From: Pseudomonadota bacterium
GTDB lineage: Bacteria > Pseudomonadota > Alphaproteobacteria > Caulobacterales > Caulobacteraceae
Direction of reading: 5' to 3'
Length of the DNA: 8,550 nt
NCBI GenBank assembly: GCA_023445955.1
Contig: JAEXJH010000466.1
Location: forward strand, 1-8,550
Position numbers and translations under genes: made by a program. The notes beneath the pieces were generated by a model. The model was not told the DNA's origin. It searched no databases and saw nothing but the letters and a program-made list of their open reading frames with translations. Each line of letters opens with the position of its first letter. Within the stretch, counting starts at the first letter, position 1. Shown piece after piece: positions 1 to 7,154 of this stretch.

Positions 1-1314
1 CAGCAGACGCGCGCGCTCGCCGCCCGACAGGGCGTCGACCTTGGTCTCCTGCTTCTCGAAGCCCAGGCCAAACTGCGCCAGCTTCGAGCGGCGCGAGCTT
101 TCGGACGCTTCCGGCATCGCCCGGCGGATGATCTCCAGCGGGGTGTCGTTGGGATCCATCGCCTCGATCTGGTGCTGGTGGAACCAGCCGACCTTCATCT
201 TCTTGTCGCGGTGGAACTCGCCCTTCTGCACACCCAGCGCGCCGGCGATCATCTTGGCGAAGGTGGACTTGCCCGCGCCGTTGACGCCCAGGAGGCCGAT
301 GCGGTCGTCCAGGTCCATACGCAGGTTGAGGTTCTTGAGGATCGCCCGGTCTTCCTCGTAACCCACGAACGCCTTCTCCAGCCGGATCAGCGGCGGGGGC
401 AGGGGCTTGGGCGGCGAGGGCAGGGTGAAGGGCGCGACGCGCTCCTCGATCGTGGTCGACACCGGCTCCATCTTGGCCAGGCGCTTCATCCGCGACTGAG
501 CTTGAGCGGCCTTGGAGGCCTTGGCCTTGAAGCGGTCGACGAAGGCCTGCAGGTGGGCGCGCTCGGCGTCCTGCTTGGCTTTCGCGGAGAGCTGCAGGCG
601 CGCCTTCTCGGCGCGGCGCTTTTCGAAGTCGTCGTAGCCGCCGACATAGAGCTCCAGCTTGCCGCCGGCCAGGTGCAGCATGTGCGTGCAGCTGTTGTTG
701 AGCAGTTCGCGGTCGTGGCTGACGATCAGGGCGGTGTGTGGGTACTTCTGGAGACGGGCCTCCAGCCACAGCGCGCCTTCCAGGTCGAGATAGTTGGTCG
801 GTTCGTCGAGCAGCAGCATGTCCGGCTCGGCGAACAGGGCCGCCGCCAGGGCCACGCGCATGCGCCAGCCGCCCGAGAACTCGCTCATCGGCCGGGCCAG
901 GTCTTCCTGGGTGAAGCCCAGGCCCACCAGGATTTCCGAGGCCTTGGCCGGGGCGGCGTCGGAATCGATCTCGATCAGGCGGGCCCAGATCTCGCCCATC
1001 TCCTCGGGATCGGCCGTTTCCAGGCGGGTCAGCAGGCTGTGACGCTCCTCGTCGGCCTCCAGCACGGTCTCCAGCAGCGTGAAGGGCGTGGCCGGGTGTT
1101 CCTGGTCCACCGAGCCGATCCGCGCGGTCTTGGGCAGGCTGATCTCGTCGTCGCCGGCGGCTAGCTGGCCCAGGATCAGCTTGAACAGCGTCGACTTGCC
1201 CACGCCGTTGCGGCCGATCAATCCGACCTTGGCGCCCGGCGGCAGACTCACGCTGGCGTGGTCGAAGAAGCGCCGACCCCAGGCGTTGAAGGTCAGGTCG
1301 TTGATCTGAAGCAT
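1..1314 (-). CDS. ABC-F family ATP-binding protein (partial, C-terminus beyond left edge)
   Basis: This is a soluble tandem-ABC ATPase of the ABC-F group. Such proteins act on ribosomes (translation factors of the EttA, Uup and YheS kinds) rather than in membrane transport. The 438 visible residues show the first nucleotide-binding domain: Walker [10 protein letters not shown] (34-42), an ABC-F-type signature SGGWRMR (147-153), Walker B with the DEPTNYLDL block (170-178, catalytic Glu171) and switch His200 in SHDRE. A charged helical linker follows (about 225-285), where ABC-F proteins carry their tRNA-interaction motif. The second domain has Walker [10 protein letters not shown] (343-351) and signature [10 protein letters not shown] (429-438), where the window ends, so its Walker B lies outside. 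No membrane segment is seen. The ATG at 1314-1312 is the natural start because the protein opens directly with the first ABC strand (MLQINDLTF), but no clear Shine-Dalgarno precedes it. It is divergent from ndk. The layout recalls E. coli YheS, but I cannot fix the subfamily. Confidence 0.95.
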   Translation of the reverse strand, partial: MLQINDLTFNAWGRRFFDHASVSLPPGAKVGLIGRNGVGKSTLFKLILGQLAAGDDEISLPKTARIGSVDQEHPATPFTLLETVLEADEERHSLLTRLETADPEEMGEIWARLIEIDSDAAPAKASEILVGLGFTQEDLARPMSEFSGGWRMRVALAAALFAEPDMLLLDEPTNYLDLEGALWLEARLQKYPHTALIVSHDRELLNNSCTHMLHLAGGKLELYVGGYDDFEKRRAEKARLQLSAKAKQDAERAHLQAFVDRFKAKASKAAQAQSRMKRLAKMEPVSTTIEERVAPFTLPSPPKPLPPPLIRLEKAFVGYEEDRAILKNLNLRMDLDDRIGLLGVNGAGKSTFAKMIAGALGVQKGEFHRDKKMKVGWFHQHQIEAMDPNDTPLEIIRRAMPEASESSRRSKLAQFGLGFEKQETKVDALSGGERARLL

Positions 1315-1338
1315 TTTTGTGAAGGTTACGCGGCGGGG

Positions 1339-1367
1339 TTGGCGGGGAGGAGGCGCACGGCTATAAG
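1339..1367 (+). promoter_or_regulatory. Predicted housekeeping-sigma promoter of ndk
   Basis: TTGGCGG (1339-1345), a 14-nt spacer and GCTATAAG (1360-1367) match the published Caulobacter housekeeping pattern TTGACGS, N10-14, GCTANAWC at 6 of 7 and 7 of 8 positions. Transcription would begin around 1374, giving a 5' leader of roughly 37 nt before the ndk GTG. The CTATAAG core reads CTTATAG on the other strand, so it might also contribute to the divergent ABC-F promoter, although I see no good partner element there. The call rests on sequence match only. Confidence 0.55.
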
Positions 1368-1410
1368 CCCGCAACCTCCCAATTCACAACTTTTCTGTGA
1401 GATCACTACC

Positions 1411-1830
1411 GTGACCGAACGCACCTTCTCGATCATCAAGCCGGACGCCACCCGCCGCAACCTGACCGGCGCCATCAACGCCGTGATCGAGGCCGCTGGC
1501 CTGCGCATCGTCGCTCAGCGCCGCGTGCGCCTGACCGAAGACCAAGCCAAGAAGTTCTACGAAGTCCACGCCGAGCGTCCGTTCTACGGCGAACTGGTTG
1601 GCCAGATGACCGCCGAGCCGGTCGTCGTGCAGGTGCTGGAAGGCGACAACGCCATGGCCAAGTACCGCGAAGTCATGGGCGCCACGAACCCGGAAAACGC
1701 CGACGAAGGCACGATCCGCAAGCTGTTCGCCCTGTCGATCGGCGAAAACTCGGTCCACGGTTCGGACAGCCTGGAGAACGCCGCGATCGAAATCGCCCAG
1801 TTCTTCACGGACGACCAAATCGTCGGCTAA
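1411..1830 (+). CDS. ndk: Nucleoside diphosphate kinase
   Basis: NDK moves the gamma-phosphate from an NTP, usually ATP, to other (d)NDPs through a phospho-histidine intermediate, balancing cytosolic nucleoside triphosphate pools. The 139-residue protein has the usual bacterial length. It shows the N-terminal strand with Lys10 (TFSIIKPDA), the conserved ERPFYGELV segment, the [10 protein letters not shown] nucleotide-binding region (85-94) and the active-site signature around catalytic His116 (NSVHGSDS). The GTG at 1411 is chosen because it gives the canonical [13 protein letters not shown] beginning. The frame stays open upstream to 1258, but that stretch overlaps the opposing ABC-F gene and the promoter region. 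Ribosome-binding sequence is weak (a GAG about 8 nt upstream). The gene appears monocistronic, with its own promoter upstream and a strong terminator downstream. Identity is essentially certain. Confidence 0.98.
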   Translation: MTERTFSIIKPDATRRNLTGAINAVIEAAGLRIVAQRRVRLTEDQAKKFYEVHAERPFYGELVGQMTAEPVVVQVLEGDNAMAKYREVMGATNPENADEGTIRKLFALSIGENSVHGSDSLENAAIEIAQFFTDDQIVG

Positions 1831-1854
1831 GGCTTACGCCTTGCTGAAATGAAG

Positions 1855-1888
1855 AGGCCGGCGGGGCGACCCGCCGGCCTTTTTGTTT
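1855..1888 (+). terminator. Intrinsic terminator of ndk
   Basis: A perfect 11-bp GC-rich stem (AGGCCGGCGGG at 1855-1865 pairing with 1870-1880) is closed by the GNRA-type tetraloop GCGA and followed by a T-rich tail (TTTTTGTTT from 1880). It lies 24 nt past the ndk stop, where a rho-independent terminator is expected, and insulates ndk from the downstream gene. Confidence 0.93.
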
Positions 1889-1908
1889 GGCCGACACGGG
1901 AGATTGTC

Positions 1909-1920
1909 TGACGTGCGTCA
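1909..1920. promoter_or_regulatory. Small inverted repeat in the 5' region of the TPR/peptidase-like gene
   Basis: TGACG-TG-CGTCA is a perfect 5-bp dyad with a 2-bp centre. It sits between the ndk terminator and the start codon at 1980, where the promoter of the next gene must lie. Its size suits a dimeric regulator's half-sites, but five-base arms can occur by chance in GC-rich DNA. I assign no factor. Confidence 0.2.
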
Positions 1921-1979
1921 ATCGCCTTAGGGTGGATCGTCGCGATGGCGGCGACGGGGCGCTCGGGGGAGAGGCGAGG

Positions 1980-3539
1980 ATGACGATTGGCCGAGGTCTC
2001 GCGGCTGGCCTCTTGGCCGCCGTGTTGCTGGCGAGCCCAGCCATGGCCGCTGCGCCCAAGTCCTCCCGCGACGTCATCGTCCGTCCCCAAGGCACAGGGC
2101 GCTGGCTGCGGGCCGAGAGCGAGCACGTCATCGTCTATTCGGACGAGAGCCCCGCGGTGCTGCGCCGCGTGGTCGAGGACGTGGAGGCGCTGGATCAGAC
2201 CCTGCGCACGCTCTACGGCAAGCTGGACGCGCCGCCGCCGCGCAAGTTTCCCATCTACCTGGTCAGGGCGCCGGGTCGTGATGACAAGTACAATGTGGAC
2301 TATGTGCGCGTCGTACCCGGCGCGGTCATCACCGCGCTGTCGATCGACGTGGCCGAGCCCGAGGACATCTTCGCTGTCGTCGTGCGCGACAGCTTCCACT
2401 TCCACAAGGTGGTCGACGAAACGTCCGGTGACGATGGCGTCCTGGGGGCCTATGCGCTGCATTTCTTCAGCGAAAACTTCCCGTTCCGCCAGCCGCGCTG
2501 GCTGATCAAGGGCGCGGCCCTCTATTACAGCTCGATCGACATTCGACCCGACCACCTGGTCGTCGGCGGCGTCCCGGCGCTGTTCGACAACGATCTGGCG
2601 GCCAAGAACCTGTACGCGCTGCCTCACCTGATCGCCGAGCGTGCGCTGACGGCCGATCCTGGACGCTGGGGATATGACGCCCAGGCCGCGGTCCTGGTGC
2701 GCTACCTGTGGTCCGACCCCGTTCGCAAGGCGAAGCTGGCGACCTATCTGGACCGGCTGGAGGAGGGACCTGGGGACCCAAAGGCGATCTGGACCGAGGT
2801 GTTCGGCGAACCTCCGGAGGTGCTGGAGGAAAAGGTCAGGACCTTCCTGCGTGAGCCCGCGATCCTGACGACACTGCCGCGAACGGCTGGGCCGCCGCCG
2901 AACATCCATATTCGGAAGATGCCGAAGGGCGCCGACGACCTGATCCTGGAGCTGCAGCGTCTGAAGGCCTTTCCCTCGATCTATCCCGCCGCTCTGCTGA
3001 AGGACTTCCGCAAGGCCGCGGCGCGGCGGCCCGACGAGCGCTACAGCCGCCAGGCTTTGGCGCGCGCCGAGATCATGCTGGGCGATCGCGACAAGGGCGA
3101 GCGCCTGCTGGCCGGGCTGCTGGATGAGGACGGCGGCAACCTGGAGGCCCTGCGGCTGATGGGCATGAGCAAGCTCTATCGCGCCGCCGCCGATCGCGAG
3201 CATCGCAGCCAGTTCCAGGCCTCGGCGCGCGAATACCTGGAACGCGCCGACAAGGCCGAGCCCAACGACTACCTGACCCTGTTCCTGCTGGCCCAGACCA
3301 TGGCCTCCAGCGAGGCGCCGTCGCCAGAGCGGCTGGCCTTGCTGCGCCGTGCGGTGACCCTGGCGCCCGAGGTGGCCAAGATCCGCATCGTGGCGGCGGC
3401 AGCCTTCATGCTGGCGGACGACACCCGCACCGCCTTCCAGCTGCTCAAGCCGATCTCGGCCGATCCCAATGGCGGGATCGCGGCGTACCAGGCCCAACAG
3501 CTGCTGGCGACCATGGAGCGGGTGAAGACGTCGCCGTGA
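1980..3539 (+). CDS. Exported TPR protein with degenerate peptidase-MA-like (gluzincin) domain
   Basis: Function is unknown. The 519-residue protein starts with a Sec signal peptide (hydrophobic 7-19, likely cleavage after ASPAMA near residue 23), so it should be periplasmic. Residues about 40-290 resemble the DUF1570/peptidase-MA-like domain: an opening RWLRAESEHVIVYSD, then a region spaced like a gluzincin active site. Where relatives (as I recall them) carry HExxH followed by NFP and W..EG.AEY, this protein has GAYAL (156-160), NFP (166-168) and WLIKGAALYY (174-183). Both zinc histidines and the catalytic and third-ligand glutamates are therefore absent, and a non-catalytic role is inferred. 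Residues about 355-500 form TPR-like helical hairpins (for example RQALARAEIMLGD, REYLERADKAEPND, LALLRRAVTLAPE), suggesting protein binding. The ATG at 1980 is preferred because a purine-rich GGAGAGG lies 5 nt upstream and the signal peptide follows at once. The frame is intact, with normal GC-rich codon use. Confidence 0.85.
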   Translation: MTIGRGLAAGLLAAVLLASPAMAAAPKSSRDVIVRPQGTGRWLRAESEHVIVYSDESPAVLRRVVEDVEALDQTLRTLYGKLDAPPPRKFPIYLVRAPGRDDKYNVDYVRVVPGAVITALSIDVAEPEDIFAVVVRDSFHFHKVVDETSGDDGVLGAYALHFFSENFPFRQPRWLIKGAALYYSSIDIRPDHLVVGGVPALFDNDLAAKNLYALPHLIAERALTADPGRWGYDAQAAVLVRYLWSDPVRKAKLATYLDRLEEGPGDPKAIWTEVFGEPPEVLEEKVRTFLREPAILTTLPRTAGPPPNIHIRKMPKGADDLILELQRLKAFPSIYPAALLKDFRKAAARRPDERYSRQALARAEIMLGDRDKGERLLAGLLDEDGGNLEALRLMGMSKLYRAAADREHRSQFQASAREYLERADKAEPNDYLTLFLLAQTMASSEAPSPERLALLRRAVTLAPEVAKIRIVAAAAFMLADDTRTAFQLLKPISADPNGGIAAYQAQQLLATMERVKTSP

Positions 3540-3659
3540 TCAAAGCGCGAGGAAGCAGAAGCTCCGTCGTCGCCTCGTCGGTCTTGATCGCGAAACGATG
3601 GAGGTCAGCGTCGGATCGGCCAGGATGGGCCGTCAGACATTCATCGGAACTCCACACGG

Positions 3660-4736
3660 ATGACGCCTTTTCGCTATGCCCTGCGACGGACGCTCAAGGC
3701 GCCGATGGCGCTCGCTCTTGCGCTGCTGACCGCCAGCTGCGGCGCGACGACGGATGTCCCGACCGTCCAGCCGCCGCCTGAAGCAGTCGCGGCGCTGGAG
3801 GCGGTTCGTCCGTCAGGCCTGTTCGCCGTCGGGCTAAAGGATCTGTCCGGCGCATCGACGACGCCGTTGTGGCTCTTCTACCCCGCGGAGAGCGCGGGCG
3901 AGTCCGGCGCTATGCCATCGCCGGCCTCGTACAAGACGGCGTTGACGCGACGGTTCGGGGCGCCGGCTGCAGCGGCCCTGATGGCCGCCAGGAGCAGCGC
4001 CGGCTGGAATGCCAAGCCGGCCGAGGGGCCGTTCCCTGTATTGGTGTTCGCGCCCGGCGCGGGCATGGGCGCGCGCGACTATCGGCTTTTGCTCGAGGAT
4101 CTGGTCAGCCACGGTTACGTCGTTGCGGCGGTTAATCCGCTGGGCTCGCCTCCGGTCAGCGACAGGCGATATGGCGAGGCCGCCGACGAGATGGTCCGCG
4201 CGGCGGCGACCGTCCGCGGGCTGGCGGCGAAAGAGGCGGGTTTCATCGATGGCGCGCGCGTCGGATTCGTGGGGCACTCGCTCGGCGGCGCCGCCGCGGT
4301 CCTGGCCCTGTCGAAGGATGCTCGGGCGCGTGTCGCGATCAATCTGGACGGCGACTACAGCGCCGCCGCCAACGCGCCAGCGCCGGCCAAGCCGATCCTT
4401 TATGTCGTCGGCTTGACCGACGGAGAGCGGCAGGCGTCGCGGGATCGGCGCAGCAGGACTTGGAAGGCGGTGTCGAACGGAAACGATCGTGCGATCGCGC
4501 TGCAGATCCAGGCGGCGCGACACTTCGATTTCGCCGATGCGGCGCTACTGCCGCCCGCCACGATATCCGACGACCGTCGCCGCAACCGGTTCGGCCCCAT
4601 TGGCGGTGCGCGAGCTCACGCCGTGATCGCCAAGCTGCTGGTCGGCTTTCTCGACGAGGCGCTCGCCGAGCGGTCGGAACACTTGGCCGCAGTTCTTGTA
4701 GAAGCGCCGGAGGCGCGACGCGTAAGCGCGTTCTAG
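3660..4736 (+). CDS. Putative lipoprotein alpha/beta-hydrolase (PAF-acetylhydrolase / dienelactone hydrolase-like)
   Basis: This is a probable envelope-anchored serine esterase or lipase of unknown substrate. The 358-residue product has a positively charged start, a hydrophobic stretch (16-25) and a lipobox-like LTASC with Cys27, then a flexible Pro/Ala region. The hydrolase core shows an oxyanion segment after VLVFAPGAGMG (128-137), a nucleophile elbow GHSLGG with Ser207, a strand ending in INLDGD (Asp230 likely acid) and His288 in ARHFDF, completing a catalytic triad in the usual order. The arrangement resembles bacterial proteins of the PAF-acetylhydrolase, dienelactone hydrolase and cutinase-like groups; I cannot choose between them. 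The ATG at 3660 has only a weak upstream GGAA. An internal Met16 (3705) would also leave the lipobox. A 120-bp gap separates it from the TPR gene, with no clear promoter or terminator. Codon use is looser than in ndk or rnd (TTG, CTA, CTT, GTA, GCA appear), fitting low expression or more recent acquisition. Confidence 0.85.
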   Translation: MTPFRYALRRTLKAPMALALALLTASCGATTDVPTVQPPPEAVAALEAVRPSGLFAVGLKDLSGASTTPLWLFYPAESAGESGAMPSPASYKTALTRRFGAPAAAALMAARSSAGWNAKPAEGPFPVLVFAPGAGMGARDYRLLLEDLVSHGYVVAAVNPLGSPPVSDRRYGEAADEMVRAAATVRGLAAKEAGFIDGARVGFVGHSLGGAAAVLALSKDARARVAINLDGDYSAAANAPAPAKPILYVVGLTDGERQASRDRRSRTWKAVSNGNDRAIALQIQAARHFDFADAALLPPATISDDRRRNRFGPIGGARAHAVIAKLLVGFLDEALAERSEHLAAVLVEAPEARRVSAF

Positions 4737-4749
4737 AGGCGCTACGCGT
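4718..4749. terminator. Hairpin spanning the convergent stop codons; possible bidirectional terminator
   Basis: ACGCGTAAGCGC (4718-4729) pairs with GCGCTACGCGT (4739-4749), giving 7 bp plus 4 bp around one bulged A, with a 9-nt loop. The hydrolase stop TAG (4734-4736) lies in the loop, and the dedA stop (complement of 4749-4751) begins at the edge of the stem. There is no T-run on either side, so it is not a canonical intrinsic terminator. Position between converging genes suggests an end-of-transcript structure. Confidence 0.4.
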
Positions 4750-5375
4750 TAAACGGCCGCCCGCGTCCGCTTGACCCATAGGACGCCCAGACCGGCGGCC
4801 AGCACCACCGCCAGGGCGACGCCGCTGGCGAGGGCCGGGTTGGAGCCGAACATCTGCAGGTTCCGGGCGGCCAGATAGCCGGGCGCCAGCAATGAGATCA
4901 CCCACAGCGGAGCGGACAGCACGTTAGCGACCTGAAAGCTCCAGCCGCGCGTACGCGACATGCCGGCCAGGATGGGGATCAGGGGACGGGCCGGACCCAG
5001 ATAGCGGGCGGCGGCAATGGCCAGGACGCCATGGCGGCGGGTCAGGATCTTGGCGCGGGCCAGCAGGCGACGCTTGCCGGCGAACAACAGGCGCGCGGCG
5101 CGGCGGCCGCCCAGGCCTCGGCCCATCAGATAGGAGACGGCGTCGCCGGCGGCGGCGCCGGCGCTGCACCACAGGATGGCCTCGACCGGATGCAGCACCC
5201 CTTGGGCGATCAGCGCGCCGGCGGCCAGCATGACGCCCAGGATCGGGATCAGCAGGCCTACGACCAGCAGCGCTTCCAACAGGGTGAAGGCGAACAGGAC
5301 CACGCCGGCTAAACCGGCGTTGTCGGCGGCGACTTTGAAGAGGTCGGCGATCAGGGCGTCCATGAAGGTCATCAT
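4749..5375 (-). CDS. DedA family membrane protein
   Basis: This is an inner-membrane protein of the DedA (SNARE-associated/VTT) superfamily. Some members recycle undecaprenyl phosphate across the membrane or maintain proton motive force and membrane homeostasis. The 208 residues are of normal family length, with hydrophobic segments near 21-60 (a broken re-entrant-like pair), 66-84, 117-138, 148-170 and 181-201. Family landmarks are Glu34, the GD....YLMGR motif (77-86), and ARYLGPARPLIPILAGMS (123-140) with Arg124 and Arg130, followed by the N..SAPLW segment. Unusually, the position matching the second conserved acidic residue (PGD or PGE in classic members) reads P44-I45-L46. The ATG at 5375 is used; ATGs at 5372 and 5363 are alternatives, and none has a Shine-Dalgarno. 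It lies 36 bp after purN on the same strand with no terminator between, so it is probably the last gene of a purM-purN-dedA transcript. The cargo is unknown. Confidence 0.92.
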   Translation of the reverse strand: MMTFMDALIADLFKVAADNAGLAGVVLFAFTLLEALLVVGLLIPILGVMLAAGALIAQGVLHPVEAILWCSAGAAAGDAVSYLMGRGLGGRRAARLLFAGKRRLLARAKILTRRHGVLAIAAARYLGPARPLIPILAGMSRTRGWSFQVANVLSAPLWVISLLAPGYLAARNLQMFGSNPALASGVALAVVLAAGLGVLWVKRTRAAV

Positions 5376-5411
5376 GGACGAAGATGGTGACGAACCGCTG
5401 AGCGGGTAGGC

Positions 5412-6008
5412 TTAATCGCCTGTGACCGGATGTCTCGTCACGAACGCGGCCAGGGTGGCGGCATAGAGCTTGTGCTCCTGCTCGAGCACGCGAGCGGCCA
5501 AGCTGTGGTCGTCGTCGCCGGGCAGGATGGCCACGCGGGCCTGGCCCAGGATCGGGCCTTCATCCACGCCGGCGGTGACCAGGTGGACGGTGCAACCGGC
5601 CTCGGCCTCGCCGGCCGCGATGGCCCGGGCGTGGGTGTCCAGGCCCGGATAGGCGGGCAGCAGGGACGGGTGGATGTTCAGCATCCGGCCTTCCCAGGCG
5701 TCGACCAGGAACGGCGTCAGGATGCGCATGTAGCCGGCCAGGGCGATGACCTGGATGCCACGCTCGCGCAGGGCCGCGTCGATGGCCCGCTCGTGGGCCT
5801 CGCGGTCCTTGCCGAAGGGCTTCTGATCGACGCAGAGCGCTTCGATCCCCTCGGCCGCTGCCGTGGCCAGGCCGCCGGCGTCGGGCTTGTTGGCCAGGAC
5901 GAGGGCGATCTCGAACGGGCAGTCGTCGGCCTTCGCCGCACGAACCAGGGCTTCCATGTTGGAGCCCCGGCCCGAGATCAGGACGGCGACCTTGGTCTTG
6001 CTCGGCAT
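5412..6008 (-). CDS. purN: Phosphoribosylglycinamide formyltransferase (GAR transformylase 1)
   Basis: PurN transfers a formyl group from 10-formyltetrahydrofolate to GAR, giving FGAR, the third step of de novo purine synthesis in the cytosol. The 198-residue protein is slightly shorter than E. coli PurN (about 212). It shows the phosphate-binding GRGSN (13-17), the folate-site AGYMRILTP (91-99), and the catalytic NIHPSLLPAYPG with Asn111 and His113, with Asp149 in VDEGPIL. These residues lie a constant five positions after the E. coli Asn106, His108 and Asp144. The ATG at 6008-6006 shares its A with the purM stop (TGATG), and an AAGG lies 4 nt upstream within purM, so translation is very likely coupled. 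The frame is open further upstream, but that part is the other-frame reading of purM and is not PurN-like. Confidence 0.98.
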   Translation of the reverse strand: MPSKTKVAVLISGRGSNMEALVRAAKADDCPFEIALVLANKPDAGGLATAAAEGIEALCVDQKPFGKDREAHERAIDAALRERGIQVIALAGYMRILTPFLVDAWEGRMLNIHPSLLPAYPGLDTHARAIAAGEAEAGCTVHLVTAGVDEGPILGQARVAILPGDDDHSLAARVLEQEHKLYAATLAAFVTRHPVTGD

Positions 6009-7033
6009 CAAGCCTTGACCAGCTGGCCGCAGATGAAGGCGTCCTCGCCGGCGTTCAGCAGGGCGGCCAGGACCGGCTCGGCATCGGCTTGCGCGACGAT
6101 GATGATGAAGCCGACGCCGCAGTTGAACGTGCGGCGCATCTCGTGCTCCGACACGCCGCCGACCTGGGCCATCCACTCGAACACGGGAGGCATCGCCCAG
6201 GCGTTCCAGTCGAACTGGGCTTCCAGGCCCTCGGCGATGGCGCGCGGCGGGTTCTCGATCAGACCGCCGCCGGTGATGTGCGCGCCGCCCTTGACGCGAC
6301 CCGACTGCAGCAGGGGCAGCAGCGACTTCACATAGATGCGGGTCGGGGCCATCAGGGCCTCGGCCAGCGTCTTGCCGTCTTCAAACGGGCAGGGGGCGTC
6401 CCAGGCCAGGCCCGAGCGCTCGACCACGCGGCGCACCAGCGAATAGCCGTTGGAGTGCGGACCCGACGAGCCCAGGCCGATGATCACGTCGCCGGCGCGC
6501 TGCTTGTCCAACTTGGGCAGGACGTCGTCGCGATCGACCGCGCCGACCGAGAAGCCGGCCAGGTCGTATTCGCCGTCGCTGTACATGCCCGGCATCTCGG
6601 CGGTTTCGCCGCCCACCAGGGCTGCGCCCGCCAGCTTGCAGCCTTCGGCGATGCCGGCGACGACGCTCTTGGCGACCTCGATGTCCAGCTTGCCGGTGGC
6701 GAAGTAGTCCAGGAACATCAGCGGCTCGGCGCCCTGGGCCAGCAGGTCGTTGACGCACATGGCGACGAGATCGATGCCGACCGTGGCGTGCATGCCGCTG
6801 TCGATGGCGATGCGCAGCTTGGTGCCGACGCCGTCGGTGGTGGTGACCAGCAGCGGGTCGTCGTAACCGGCGGCCTTGAGGTCGAACAGCGCGCCGAACC
6901 CGCCCAGGCTGGCCTCCGCGCCCGGACGGCGAGTGGCCTTGGCCAGCGGCTTGATGGCGTCCACGAGGGCGTTGCCGGCGTCGATATCGACACCCGCCTG
7001 GGCGTAGGTAAGGCCGTTGGGCTGATCGCTCAT
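6008..7033 (-). CDS. purM: Phosphoribosylformylglycinamidine cyclo-ligase (AIR synthetase)
   Basis: PurM closes the imidazole ring by ATP-dependent conversion of FGAM to AIR, the fifth step of de novo purine synthesis. The 341-residue cytosolic protein is close to the E. coli length (about 345). The characteristic blocks appear in order: GGFGALFDL (44-52), TTTDGVGTK (64-72), [13 protein letters not shown] (86-98), [11 protein letters not shown] (141-151), [16 protein letters not shown] (186-201), [10 protein letters not shown] (252-261) and FNCGVGF (303-309). All belong to the PurM/PurL ATP-binding fold, and no key block is missing. The ATG at 7033 gives a normal N-terminus. The upstream sequence holds only a weak AGAG-type ribosome-binding site. 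It is the first gene of the minus-strand run leading to purN and dedA, and is divergent from rnd across a 135-bp spacer. I could not identify a convincing promoter for it in that spacer. Confidence 0.98.
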   Translation of the reverse strand: MSDQPNGLTYAQAGVDIDAGNALVDAIKPLAKATRRPGAEASLGGFGALFDLKAAGYDDPLLVTTTDGVGTKLRIAIDSGMHATVGIDLVAMCVNDLLAQGAEPLMFLDYFATGKLDIEVAKSVVAGIAEGCKLAGAALVGGETAEMPGMYSDGEYDLAGFSVGAVDRDDVLPKLDKQRAGDVIIGLGSSGPHSNGYSLVRRVVERSGLAWDAPCPFEDGKTLAEALMAPTRIYVKSLLPLLQSGRVKGGAHITGGGLIENPPRAIAEGLEAQFDWNAWAMPPVFEWMAQVGGVSEHEMRRTFNCGVGFIIIVAQADAEPVLAALLNAGEDAFICGQLVKA

Positions 7034-7154
7034 GGTCGCTCTGGCGCTCGCTCTGGTCTATCGGAAGGCGGTGATCCCCTCCGAACACGCGGAAAATTTG
7101 CTTTCCCGATGCGCTGGGCGCGTCTTGACGCTTGCAGACTCGGGGGTGCGCGAG

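Noticed and set aside
172..1164. A 330-codon open frame on the plus strand opposite the ABC-F gene
   Set aside because: The minus strand carries unmistakable Walker A, signature and Walker B motifs over the same bases; this frame has antisense-type composition and no recognisable domain.
1258..1410. An upstream extension of ndk to a start at 1258
   Set aside because: The extra residues overlap the ABC-F N-terminus and the promoter, and do not resemble the NDK family, which begins at [13 protein letters not shown].
1887..1979. A TTG start at 1887 for the TPR/peptidase-like gene
   Set aside because: It lies in the T-rich tail of the ndk terminator and has no ribosome-binding site, whereas the ATG at 1980 has a good one and is followed directly by a signal peptide.
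1827..3497. A 556-codon open frame on the minus strand opposite the TPR/peptidase-like gene
   Set aside because: The translation is a low-complexity mix rich in Arg, Gln, Gly and His, typical of the antisense of a GC-rich gene. It begins inside coding sequence and runs through the ndk terminator, while the plus strand has a ribosome-binding site, a signal peptide and TPR-like repeats.
3536..3781. An 81-codon frame beginning with GTG overlapping the TPR gene stop
   Set aside because: It overlaps the hydrolase signal peptide region by about 120 bases, has biased shadow-like composition and no ribosome-binding site of note.
4704..4716. A small GCGCC/GGCGC hairpin near the end of the hydrolase gene
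   Set aside because: It has a five-base stem within coding sequence, which is common by chance in DNA of this composition.
7125..7131. TTGACGC as a -35 element for rnd
   Set aside because: It matches the consensus perfectly, but the spacer to GCTATTAG is 23 nt, and no -10-like element occurs 10-14 nt downstream of it.
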